A stretch of DNA of 14,718 nt from a bacterium HR23. Its GTDB lineage: Bacteria; Chloroflexota; Dehalococcoidia; Lucifugimonadales; HRBIN23. Positions 6,438 through 11,845 of the stretch are shown piece after piece. The position numbers were made by a program, and so were the translations under genes. The first letter of the stretch is position 1; the number at the start of each line of letters is the position of its first letter. The DNA is taken from the NCBI GenBank assembly GCA_002923335.1, contig BEHZ01000034.1:1-14718 (forward strand), in the 5' to 3' direction. The notes beneath the pieces were generated by a model that was not told the origin of the DNA, searched no databases, and worked only from the letters and a program-made list of their open reading frames with translations.

Positions 6438-7379
6438 ATGGCGCTCCGCGCCCTGGTAACCGGTGGGGCGGGCTTCATCGGCTCCCACCTGGTGGAGCGC
6501 CTCCTGGCGGAGGGCCACCAGGTCATCGTGGTGGACAACCTCTCCACGGGGCGTCGGGCGTATGTTCCTCCTGACGCCCTCTTTTACCCCCTGGACATCT
6601 GCTCCCCCCAGGTGGCGGAGGTCTTCCAGGCCCACCGGCCCCAGGTGGTCTTCCACCTGGCCGCCCAGGCCAGCGTCGTCCGCTCCCTGGAGGACCCCAC
6701 CGAAGACGCCCGTGTCAACATCCTGGGCTCCCTCAACCTCCTGCGCCTGTGTGGGCGCTTCGGCGTGGAGCGCTTCATCTACAGTTCCACCGGGGGCGCC
6801 CTCTACGGCGAACCCCAATATCTCCCCGTTCCCGAGACCCACCCCATCATCCCCCTCTCTCCCTATGGGGCCAGCAAGTATGCGGTGGAGGTCTATCTGC
6901 CCCTCTTCCGTGCCCTCACGGGCTTCACCTACACCGTCCTGCGCTACAGCAATGTCTACGGCCCCCGGCAGGACCCCTACGGGGAGGCGGGGGTGGTGGC
7001 CATCTTCACCCGCCGGATGCTGGACGACGCCGAGGTGGTCATCTACGGGGACGGCACCCAGGAGCGGGACTTCGTGTATGTGGGGGATGTGGTGGAGGCC
7101 AATATCCTGGCCCTGAGCCAAAAGACCAGCGCGGTCTACAACATCGGCACGGGGCGGGGCACCAGCGTCAACGCCCTCTTTGAGCGCCTGGCCCGCCTCA
7201 TCGGCTACCGCAGGCCCCCCCGCTATGCCCCACCCCGCCCCGGCGAGGTGTATAGGATCTGGCTGGATGTGGGCCGTGCACGGGAGGGGCTGGGGTGGAC
7301 GCCGAGGGTGGACCTGGAGCAGGGGCTGGCCCTCACCGTCCAGGCCTTCCGTGCCCAGGGTGTAGTGCCCCGCTCCTAA
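6438..7379 (+). CDS. UDP-glucose 4-epimerase-like SDR (GalE family)
   Basis: The 313-residue protein is a compact GalE-like extended SDR, cytoplasmic and NAD-dependent. It has GGAGFIGSH at 9-17, VVDNLSTGRR (31-40) as the NAD-ribose acid and loop, and FHLAAQASVVRS (72-83). The active site is YSSTGGALYG (115-124) with YGASK (Y143, K147). RYSNVYGPRQDPYGEAGVVAIF is a hallmark of the short thermophile-type GalE enzymes, and YGDGTQERDFVYVGDV follows. These motifs suggest interconversion of UDP-glucose and UDP-galactose, or of the uronic or N-acetyl versions. Specificity is not readable without the substrate-pocket residues. It starts 9 bases after the GDP-mannose epimerase with only a weak GGG ribosome-binding site, so translation is probably coupled. 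It is the last gene before a strong terminator. Confidence 0.88.
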   Translation: MALRALVTGGAGFIGSHLVERLLAEGHQVIVVDNLSTGRRAYVPPDALFYPLDICSPQVAEVFQAHRPQVVFHLAAQASVVRSLEDPTEDARVNILGSLNLLRLCGRFGVERFIYSSTGGALYGEPQYLPVPETHPIIPLSPYGASKYAVEVYLPLFRALTGFTYTVLRYSNVYGPRQDPYGEAGVVAIFTRRMLDDAEVVIYGDGTQERDFVYVGDVVEANILALSQKTSAVYNIGTGRGTSVNALFERLARLIGYRRPPRYAPPRPGEVYRIWLDVGRAREGLGWTPRVDLEQGLALTVQAFRAQGVVPRS

Positions 7380-7403
7380 GAACGCCGTAGGGCGACAAGG
7401 CAG

Positions 7404-7444
7404 GATTCCCCTCCCGGCGTAGACGCCAGGAGGGGAATCTTTTT
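7404..7444 (+). terminator. Intrinsic terminator of the glycan locus
   Basis: GATTCCCCTCC (7404-7414) pairs perfectly with GGAGGGGAATC (7429-7439), and TTTTT follows at 7440-7444. The loop contains a second small hairpin (GGCGT/ACGCC). It lies 25 bases after the GalE-like stop codon and ends the + strand operon. Read from the dnaJ side, the hairpin has no U-tract, so it should terminate poorly in that direction. Confidence 0.9.
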
Positions 7445-7472
7445 CCCCTTCCACCGGACTGATCGGTCTCCT

Positions 7473-8585
7473 CTACCCCTTTCGCTCCCACCACCGCTTG
7501 TCCCTCTTTGCCTCCCCTTCCTCCTCCAGCGCCTTGGCCAGTTCCTGAAAGAGGCGTTTGGCCTTGGGGCCTATCTTCTCGGGGATGCGCACCTGCAGGC
7601 GCACCAGGAGTTCGCCCCGCCGGCCGTTGCGGGCATCGGGCACTCCCTTCCCCCTGATGCGGAGAACCGTCCCGTGCTGGGTGCCGGGGGGAACCGTTAC
7701 CTTCTCGGCTCCGCCCTCCAGGAGGGGCACTTCAATGGCGTCCCCCAGGACCGCCTGGGGGATGGTGAGGGGCACCTCCACCACCAGGTCGTTCCCCTCT
7801 CGCTGGAAGAGGGGGTCCGGCTCCACCTGGAGGGTGATATACAGGTCGCCGGCCCGCCCCCCGTTCCAGCCGGCATCCCCCTCGCCGGCGACACGCACTT
7901 GGGTCCCGTTCTCCACCCCCGGGGGGATGCGCACCCGCAGGGTGCGCCTCTGGCGCACCTGGCCAACACCTTTGCAGTGGGGACAGGGAGCGGGGATAAC
8001 CTTCCCCTCGCCCCCGCAAGCGGAGCAGGTGGCCACCTGCACAAACTGCCCGAAGATGCTGGCGTAGGAACGGCGCACCTGCCCGCTGCCCCGACAGTTG
8101 GCACACCGCACGGGGTTGGTGCCCGGGGCGCATCGGCTCCCTTGGCACTCGGGACAGACCTCCTGACGGGCGACGGCTACCTCTTTCTCCGCCCCGAAGA
8201 CCGCCTCTCGGAAGGAGAGGGTGAGATGGGCCGACAGGTCGGCCCCCCGGGCCGGCCCCGTCCGCTCCCGCACCCCCACCCCGCCGAAGAAGGCCTCAAA
8301 GAGGTCGCCCAGCCCGCCGGTGATGTCCACTCCTTCAAATCCCCGGGCGGGGGAGCCTTGCAGGCCCATGTGCCCGTAGCGGTCATAGAGGGCCCTCTGC
8401 TGGGGGTCGCTGAGGACCTGGTAGGCCTCGTTTATCTCTTTGAAGCGCTCGGCTGCCTGGGGGTCCTTGTTGCGGTCGGGGTGCCACTCCAGGGCGAGAC
8501 GGCGAAAGGCCTTGCGGATCTCCTCTTCGGTGGCGTCCCGAGGCACCCCCAGGACTTCGTAGTAGTCCCGCTTGGTGGTGGCCAT
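7473..8585 (-). CDS. dnaJ: Chaperone protein DnaJ (Hsp40)
   Basis: The 370-residue co-chaperone stimulates DnaK ATPase and delivers unfolded proteins in the cytoplasm. The J domain (about 5-72) starts KRDYYEVLGV and holds HPD at 35-37. The Gly/Phe linker (about 79-110) is short but contains FEAFFGG. All four zinc-finger repeats are present: CPECQGSR (144-151, final Gly replaced by Arg), CANCRGSG (161-168), CSACGGEG (187-194) and CPHCKGVG (201-208). The C-terminal peptide-binding and dimerisation domain follows, with RIPPGVENGTQVRVAGEGDAG and GDLYITLQV. The start is the ATG opening MATTKRDYYE, preceded 6 bases upstream by AGGGAG; the frame runs further upstream but without family similarity. 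It lies 19 bases after grpE, and its start codon sits inside a perfect hairpin. Confidence 0.96.
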   Translation of the reverse strand: MATTKRDYYEVLGVPRDATEEEIRKAFRRLALEWHPDRNKDPQAAERFKEINEAYQVLSDPQQRALYDRYGHMGLQGSPARGFEGVDITGGLGDLFEAFFGGVGVRERTGPARGADLSAHLTLSFREAVFGAEKEVAVARQEVCPECQGSRCAPGTNPVRCANCRGSGQVRRSYASIFGQFVQVATCSACGGEGKVIPAPCPHCKGVGQVRQRRTLRVRIPPGVENGTQVRVAGEGDAGWNGGRAGDLYITLQVEPDPLFQREGNDLVVEVPLTIPQAVLGDAIEVPLLEGGAEKVTVPPGTQHGTVLRIRGKGVPDARNGRRGELLVRLQVRIPEKIGPKAKRLFQELAKALEEEGEAKRDKRWWERKG

Positions 8586-8603
8586 AGGAGACTCCCTATG
8601 GCC
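8580..8603 (-). promoter_or_regulatory. Perfect hairpin enclosing the dnaJ ribosome-binding site and start codon
   Basis: In the mRNA, GGCCAUAGG (8603-8595) and CCUAUGGCC (8588-8580) form a perfect 9-bp stem with a 6-base GAGUCU loop. The AUG at 8585-8583 and most of codon 2 lie in the 3' arm. The Shine-Dalgarno AGGGAG (8597-8592) is half in the 5' arm and half in the loop. The 5' arm begins 1 base after the grpE stop codon. The structure should hide the start from free ribosomes. It could act as an RNA thermometer or enforce translational coupling to grpE. The inverted repeat is seen directly; its function is inferred. Confidence 0.55.
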
Positions 8604-8609
8604 ATTATA
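8604..8609 (-). promoter_or_regulatory. Consensus TATAAT overlapping the grpE stop: possible internal dnaJ promoter
   Basis: TATAAT on the minus strand overlaps the grpE TAA codon. The -35 position 17 bases upstream (CCACCCCA-like) has no similarity to TTGACA, and there is no TG extension. It may therefore be chance. If active, transcription would start around 8597, removing most of the 5' arm of the hairpin over the dnaJ start. Confidence 0.25.
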
Positions 8610-9114
8610 CCGTAGGCGGTGTCTCCTGGGGTGGGGTGGTGGCGGGCTTCTGGGCGCCGATGATGACCAGCGCCGGCCTGAGCAGGCGCCCGTGGAGGCG
8701 ATAGCCCCGCTGAACCACCTGGAGCACCTTCCCCGGCTCCCCCTCCGCCTCCCGCAGGGCCTGGTGGCACGAGGGGTCAAAGGGCTTCCCCTCCGCCTCC
8801 ACCTCGGTTATCCCGTGGGCCTGGAGCACCGCCAGCAGACGCCGGTAGATAAGGTAAATCCCCTCTATCCAGGTGAAGGTGCGCAGCGGGGGGGGAATGG
8901 TAGCCAAAGCCCGCTCCATGTCGTCCACCACCGGCAGGAGGTCCAGGGCTATGCCGGCGGGGGCATACTTCAGCAGTTCCTGCCGTTCCTGCTCCACCCG
9001 TCGGCGGAAGTTGGCCAGGTCGGCCTCGGCCCTCTGCCAGTTGGCCAGCAAACGCTCGGCACGGGCCTTCAGTTCCGCCAGCTCCTGTTCCAGAGTCGGG
9101 GACTGGGGCTCCAC
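8605..9114 (-). CDS. grpE: Nucleotide exchange factor GrpE
   Basis: The 169-residue protein is the GrpE co-chaperone, which exchanges ADP for ATP on DnaK. The N-terminal region, about 8-48 (LEQELAELKARAERLLANWQRAEADLANFRRRV and on), forms the long dimerising helix. LLPVVDDMERAL (59-70) is the conserved core. GKPFDPSCHQAL (109-120) and the signature RGYRLHGRLLRPALVIIG (136-153) belong to the beta-wing that contacts DnaK. The GTG start is chosen because GGGGGAGGAG lies 4 bases upstream and family similarity begins immediately after it; the open frame extends some 135 codons further into hrcA without similarity. The protein is somewhat short because the usual acidic N-terminal tail is nearly absent. 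It lies 26 bases after hrcA and 19 bases before dnaJ. Confidence 0.95.
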   Translation of the reverse strand: MEPQSPTLEQELAELKARAERLLANWQRAEADLANFRRRVEQERQELLKYAPAGIALDLLPVVDDMERALATIPPPLRTFTWIEGIYLIYRRLLAVLQAHGITEVEAEGKPFDPSCHQALREAEGEPGKVLQVVQRGYRLHGRLLRPALVIIGAQKPATTPPQETPPTV

Positions 9115-9118
9115 CGCT

Positions 9119-9128
9119 CTCCTCCCCC
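9119..9128 (-). promoter_or_regulatory. Shine-Dalgarno setting the GTG start of grpE
   Basis: GGGGGAGGAG on the minus strand lies 4 bases before the GTG at 9114, within the short hrcA-grpE gap. It sets the start well inside a much longer open frame. Confidence 0.6.
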
Positions 9129-9140
9129 AGAGGAGTGGGG

Positions 9141-10175
9141 CTAACTGGCCGAAGGGCGGGGATGGAGGGAAAGGACCAACTCGGTGAGGAGGGAGGCGAC
9201 AAAGCCCACGCCGGCCACCGCCTGCGGGTAGGCCAGGCGCATCGGAGCCACCAGCGCCAGGTAGCCCTGGGCGTGGGGCGTTCCATAGGGGGCCAGCACC
9301 AGGCTGAAGGGGTGCAGGGCGTCTTCGGGGTTCTCCTCGCCGATGACCACCCGCATCCCCCGCTCCGGAGCCAGGGAGAGGATGGTCTGGGTGAGGCGCC
9401 CCTCCTCCACCATCCCCACCAGGCTCCGCACCTGCGCCAGGTTGGCCACATCCGGCTGGCTCAGCAGATACGCCAGCCCCTCGGTGGCCCACTCCACCGC
9501 CAGTTCCGCCTCTGCCCACTTCAAGATGCGCAGCACCGCTCGAATAACCTCCCGCTCAAAGGGGGAGAAGCGAGCCCCTAGCAGGGCTATCTCCCGTCGG
9601 CCCAGGCCCGCCAGTAGGGCGTTCAGGCGGTCGGCCACCTGCTCCAGGTCCGAGGAAGAGCAGGGGTTGTCCAGGGGGAGGAGGTCCTTGCGCACCTCGG
9701 CATCGTCCAGGACCACCACCAGCAAGGCCAGCAACTCCTCTAAGGCCACCAGTTGCAGATGGCGCAAGCGCACCGGCTTGACCCGAGGGAGCACGCTGAC
9801 CGCCATATTGTGCAGAAGGTCCGCCAGGCTTTCAGCGGCCAGCCGGGCCCACATCTCCATGTTGCGGTGCGCCGAGAGGAAGCGTTTGCGCAGGCGCTGT
9901 TTAACCGCCTCCGGCACCTCCACCGGCTCCGCCAAATACTCCACATAGTAGCGGTAGCCCCGGGACGAGGGCACACCCCCCGCCGAGGGGTGTGGCCGGC
10001 GGATATAGCCCCCCTCCTCCAGCGCCGCCATCTCGTTGCGCACCGTCGCCGGGCTGACCCCCAGCCGGTGCTGGCGTGCGATAACCTCCGAGGGGACGGG
10101 TTGACCCGAAGCGATATAGGTCTGCACCACCGCCTTCAGGACAGCCTGTCGGCGCGGGCTCATAACCGCAGACAT
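9141..10175 (-). CDS. hrcA: Heat-inducible transcription repressor HrcA
   Basis: The 344-residue protein is HrcA, which binds CIRCE operators and represses chaperone operons until heat titrates it away. The N-terminal winged helix is clear: VVQTYIASGQPVPSEVIA (16-33), SPATVRNEMAALEEGGYIRRPHPSAGG (41-67) and a GYRYYVEYL segment. This is the canonical HrcA DNA-binding block, with GVPSS in place of the usual GRIPT. The C-terminal regulatory domain follows, with VALEELLALLVVVLDD, a GLAYLLSQPDVANL segment, RGMRVVIGEEN and VAPMRLAYPQAVAGVGFV near the end. The start is ATG 10175; ATG 10163 (MSPRRQAVL) is a possible alternative. The 23-base leader and the CIRCE/promoter upstream show autoregulation. 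HrcA heads the hrcA-grpE-dnaJ operon; dnaK is not in the window. Confidence 0.95.
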   Translation of the reverse strand: MSAVMSPRRQAVLKAVVQTYIASGQPVPSEVIARQHRLGVSPATVRNEMAALEEGGYIRRPHPSAGGVPSSRGYRYYVEYLAEPVEVPEAVKQRLRKRFLSAHRNMEMWARLAAESLADLLHNMAVSVLPRVKPVRLRHLQLVALEELLALLVVVLDDAEVRKDLLPLDNPCSSSDLEQVADRLNALLAGLGRREIALLGARFSPFEREVIRAVLRILKWAEAELAVEWATEGLAYLLSQPDVANLAQVRSLVGMVEEGRLTQTILSLAPERGMRVVIGEENPEDALHPFSLVLAPYGTPHAQGYLALVAPMRLAYPQAVAGVGFVASLLTELVLSLHPRPSAS

Positions 10176-10204
10176 GGCCTGTGGTTTTCCCCCCTTCTGC
10201 CCGC

Positions 10205-10234
10205 AATGTAGCACTCCCCCCAAAAGGGTGTCAA
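10205..10234 (-). promoter_or_regulatory. Sigma-A-type promoter of the hrcA-grpE-dnaJ operon
   Basis: On the minus strand TTGACA (10234-10229) is followed after 18 bases by TACATT (10210-10205), with TG one base before the -10 as in extended -10 promoters. Transcription would start near 10198, about 23 bases before the hrcA ATG. The -35 is a perfect consensus. Confidence 0.75.
10208..10234. promoter_or_regulatory. CIRCE operator (HrcA binding site)
   Basis: On the + strand GTAGCACTC-N9-GGGTGTCAA matches the CIRCE consensus TTAGCACTC-N9-GAGTGCTAA at 14 of 18 arm positions (8/9 in the left arm, 6/9 in the right), with the exact 9-base spacer. It covers the -35, the spacer and half of the -10 of the hrcA promoter, so bound HrcA would block RNA polymerase. 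Its position beside hrcA makes the call strong despite the degenerate right arm. Confidence 0.8.
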
Positions 10235-10283
10235 GGCGATGGGGTCTGGCCTAACGGCTCCCCAACCCCATGGGCGCACCGCC

Positions 10284-10312
10284 TTGCGCCCCGCTCCGGC
10301 CTGGGCTACACT
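10284..10312 (+). promoter_or_regulatory. Promoter candidate for the HtrA-type protease
   Basis: TTGCGC (10284-10289) and TACACT (10307-10312) are separated by 17 bases. Transcription would start near 10319, some 11 bases before the GTG at 10330. This favours the GTG start over ATG 10270, which would place the promoter inside the coding region. The CIRCE lies 50 bases upstream of this -35. Confidence 0.5.
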
Positions 10313-10329
10313 ACAACGGGGGCAATGGC

Positions 10330-11301
10330 GTGGCCAAAAGCGAGCAGAACTCCCCTTCCTCTTTCCTGCGGGGCCTCTCCGAAGCGCTGGTGGGCCTGGT
10401 GGAGCGGGTGCGTCCCTCGGTGGTGAGCCTCCACCTTCTGCGTCCCTCCCATCGGGGCGACGACGAGGCTATCGTCGGCGCCGGGTCAGGGGTAGTGCTC
10501 TCCCCCGACGGCCTGCTCCTCACCAATGCCCACGTGGCCCAGTCGGCCCAGGCATTCCAGGCCCTCTTCACCGATGGGCGCAACCTCCCGGCCGAAGTAG
10601 TGGGGATAGACCCCCACACCGACGTCGCCGTCCTCCGTGTCCCCGCCCACGACCTCCAACACGCCCGCCTGGGCGACTCGGCCTCCTTGCGGGTGGGGGA
10701 GGTGGTGCTGGCCTTCGGCAACCCCCTGGGCCTGCAGGCGACGGTAACCATGGGGGTGGTGAGCGCCGTGGGGCGCTCCCTCCGTAGCCTCACGGGGCGT
10801 CTCATTGAGAACATCATCCAGACCGATGCCCCCCTCAACCCGGGGAGTAGCGGGGGGGCGCTGGTCAACACCCAAGGGGAAGTAGTCGGTATCACCACCG
10901 CCATTGTGGCGGGGGCACAGGGCATCTGCTTCGCCATCCCCATCAACACCGCCAAGTGGGTGGCGGGGGAACTCATTCGGGAGGGGAGGGTGCGCCGAGC
11001 GTGGCTGGGCATCGCTGTGCAGACCGTCGCCCTCGCCCCCGAGGTGATAGCGCGCTGGGGAATCCCCGAACGCACCGCCGTGCGCATCGTGCAGGTGGTG
11101 CCCGACGGACCAGCCTACCGGGCCGGCCTGGAGCCAGGGGATGTGATCGTGGGGATGGGGGATGCACCCATCGCCAGCGTAGACGCCGTGCACCGCCTCC
11201 TCACCCGGGATGCCATTGGCAAACGCCTCCCTATGGCCATTCTCCGAGAGGGTGAGTTGTTCCGGGTGGTGGTGGTGCCCACCGATGCGCCTGTAGAATA
11301 G
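10330..11301 (+). CDS. HtrA/DegP-like trypsin-type serine protease with one PDZ domain
   Basis: The 323-residue protein is an HtrA-family (S1C) protease or chaperone for damaged proteins. The catalytic triad is complete: H68 in LLTNAHVAQ, D98 in DPHTDVAVLRV and S174 in LNPGSSGGALVN. GNPLGLQATVTMGVVSAVGR (130-149) and IIQTDAPLNPG are typical of the family. A single PDZ domain occupies about 230-320, with RRAWLGIAVQ, VVPDGPAYRAGLEPGDVIVGMGDAPI and a final REGELFRVVVV strand. Unlike most bacterial HtrA proteins, no signal peptide or membrane anchor is visible: the N-terminus MAKSEQNSPSSFLRGLSEAL is hydrophilic and leads straight into the protease domain. Starting at ATG 10270 instead would add 20 residues but still no clear signal. 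The gene diverges from the hrcA operon and precedes a small unknown gene by 37 bases. Confidence 0.9.
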   Translation: MAKSEQNSPSSFLRGLSEALVGLVERVRPSVVSLHLLRPSHRGDDEAIVGAGSGVVLSPDGLLLTNAHVAQSAQAFQALFTDGRNLPAEVVGIDPHTDVAVLRVPAHDLQHARLGDSASLRVGEVVLAFGNPLGLQATVTMGVVSAVGRSLRSLTGRLIENIIQTDAPLNPGSSGGALVNTQGEVVGITTAIVAGAQGICFAIPINTAKWVAGELIREGRVRRAWLGIAVQTVALAPEVIARWGIPERTAVRIVQVVPDGPAYRAGLEPGDVIVGMGDAPIASVDAVHRLLTRDAIGKRLPMAILREGELFRVVVVPTDAPVE

Positions 11302-11338
11302 GGTCGGTTGACCCCCCACAAGGGGGAGGGAGGTGCTT

Positions 11339-11767
11339 ATGGCTATCGCCCGTATCCTTGTCGGACAGCGCCCCGCAACGGTTGCCGAGCGCCTGACGGC
11401 CCGGGAGGCCCGCTTCCTGGAACGGGCACGCTCCATGGGGCTGGCGGTGCGCCCCCTGGCGCTCACCCTTCTGCGTCGGGAAGAAGGCCAGCCCCCCCTC
11501 CTGCGGGTCGCCTGGCAGAAGACCCTTACCCTGCGCCTGCTGGGGTGGCAGGTGAGCATCGCCCTACCTCAATGGGGGCGCTTCACCTTCTACCCCGTGG
11601 AGCGGGTCATCGGCACGGTGGAGGCGGAACGCCTGGCCAGTATGCTGGCCACCATGCCCGAGGTGGACGAAGTGGCGGTGCTGGTGGAGGAGCGGGTTGA
11701 CCCCATCCTGGCGGTGCGCATCGGGGAGCGCTGGCACGAGTGCTACCGCTGGCTCCGCCGTCCCTAA
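11339..11767 (+). CDS. Hypothetical protein of 142 residues
   Basis: I do not recognise a family. The ATG at 11339 follows a very strong GGGGGAGGGAGG stretch (11322-11333) at 5-base spacing, and the gene lies 37 bases after the HtrA-type protease, so it is probably in the same operon. The product is mainly hydrophilic with no membrane segment or signal peptide. An N-terminal half rich in Arg, Leu and Glu (TAREARFLERARSMGL) is followed by a predicted beta-rich middle (LRVAWQKTLTLRLLGWQVSIALPQWGRFTFYP) and a helix-strand end (EAERLASMLATMPEVDEVAVLVEERVDP, ending GERWHECYRWLRRP). The strand-like VSIALP and LAVRIGERW pieces suggest a small alpha/beta domain. It could be a partner or adaptor of the protease, based only on position. 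Confidence 0.75.
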   Translation: MAIARILVGQRPATVAERLTAREARFLERARSMGLAVRPLALTLLRREEGQPPLLRVAWQKTLTLRLLGWQVSIALPQWGRFTFYPVERVIGTVEAERLASMLATMPEVDEVAVLVEERVDPILAVRIGERWHECYRWLRRP

Positions 11768-11780
11768 ATTGTAACCCCGG

Positions 11781-11816
11781 AGGAGACTGCCCCCCTCCCC
11801 ACACGGGTCTCCTTCT
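11781..11816. terminator. Weak terminator-like hairpin between convergent genes
   Basis: AGGAGAC (11781-11787) pairs with GTCTCCT (11807-11813) across a 19-base C-rich loop, followed by only a short T-containing tail. It lies between the hypothetical + strand gene and the convergent MmgE/PrpD gene. The long loop and poor U-tract make termination uncertain. Confidence 0.35.
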
Positions 11817-11845
11817 ACCAGATGGCCAGATAACGCCCAGGCCGA

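Noticed and set aside
4872..7454. Very long antisense open frame (860 codons) opposite the BY-kinase end and both epimerases
   Set aside because: It is a shadow of GC-rich codon use: the product is low-complexity Gly/Val/Ala/His sequence with no family motif, while the + strand frames encode clear enzymes.
7455..7470. ACCG/CGGT hairpin as the terminator of the heat-shock operon
   Set aside because: The stem is only 4 bp with no U-tract, and the stronger hairpin at 7404-7439 also lacks a U-tract in the minus direction.
8580..8603. dnaJ hairpin as an intrinsic terminator
   Set aside because: No U-tract follows on either strand, and it lies over a start codon within an operon.
7674..8615. Plus-strand open frame (313 codons) opposite dnaJ
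   Set aside because: dnaJ on the minus strand has a J domain and four zinc fingers; the opposite frame has no recognisable domain or ribosome-binding site.
10486..11559. Antisense open frame (357 codons) opposite the HtrA-type gene
   Set aside because: The product is compositionally biased without motifs and overlaps a protease with a complete catalytic triad on the other strand.
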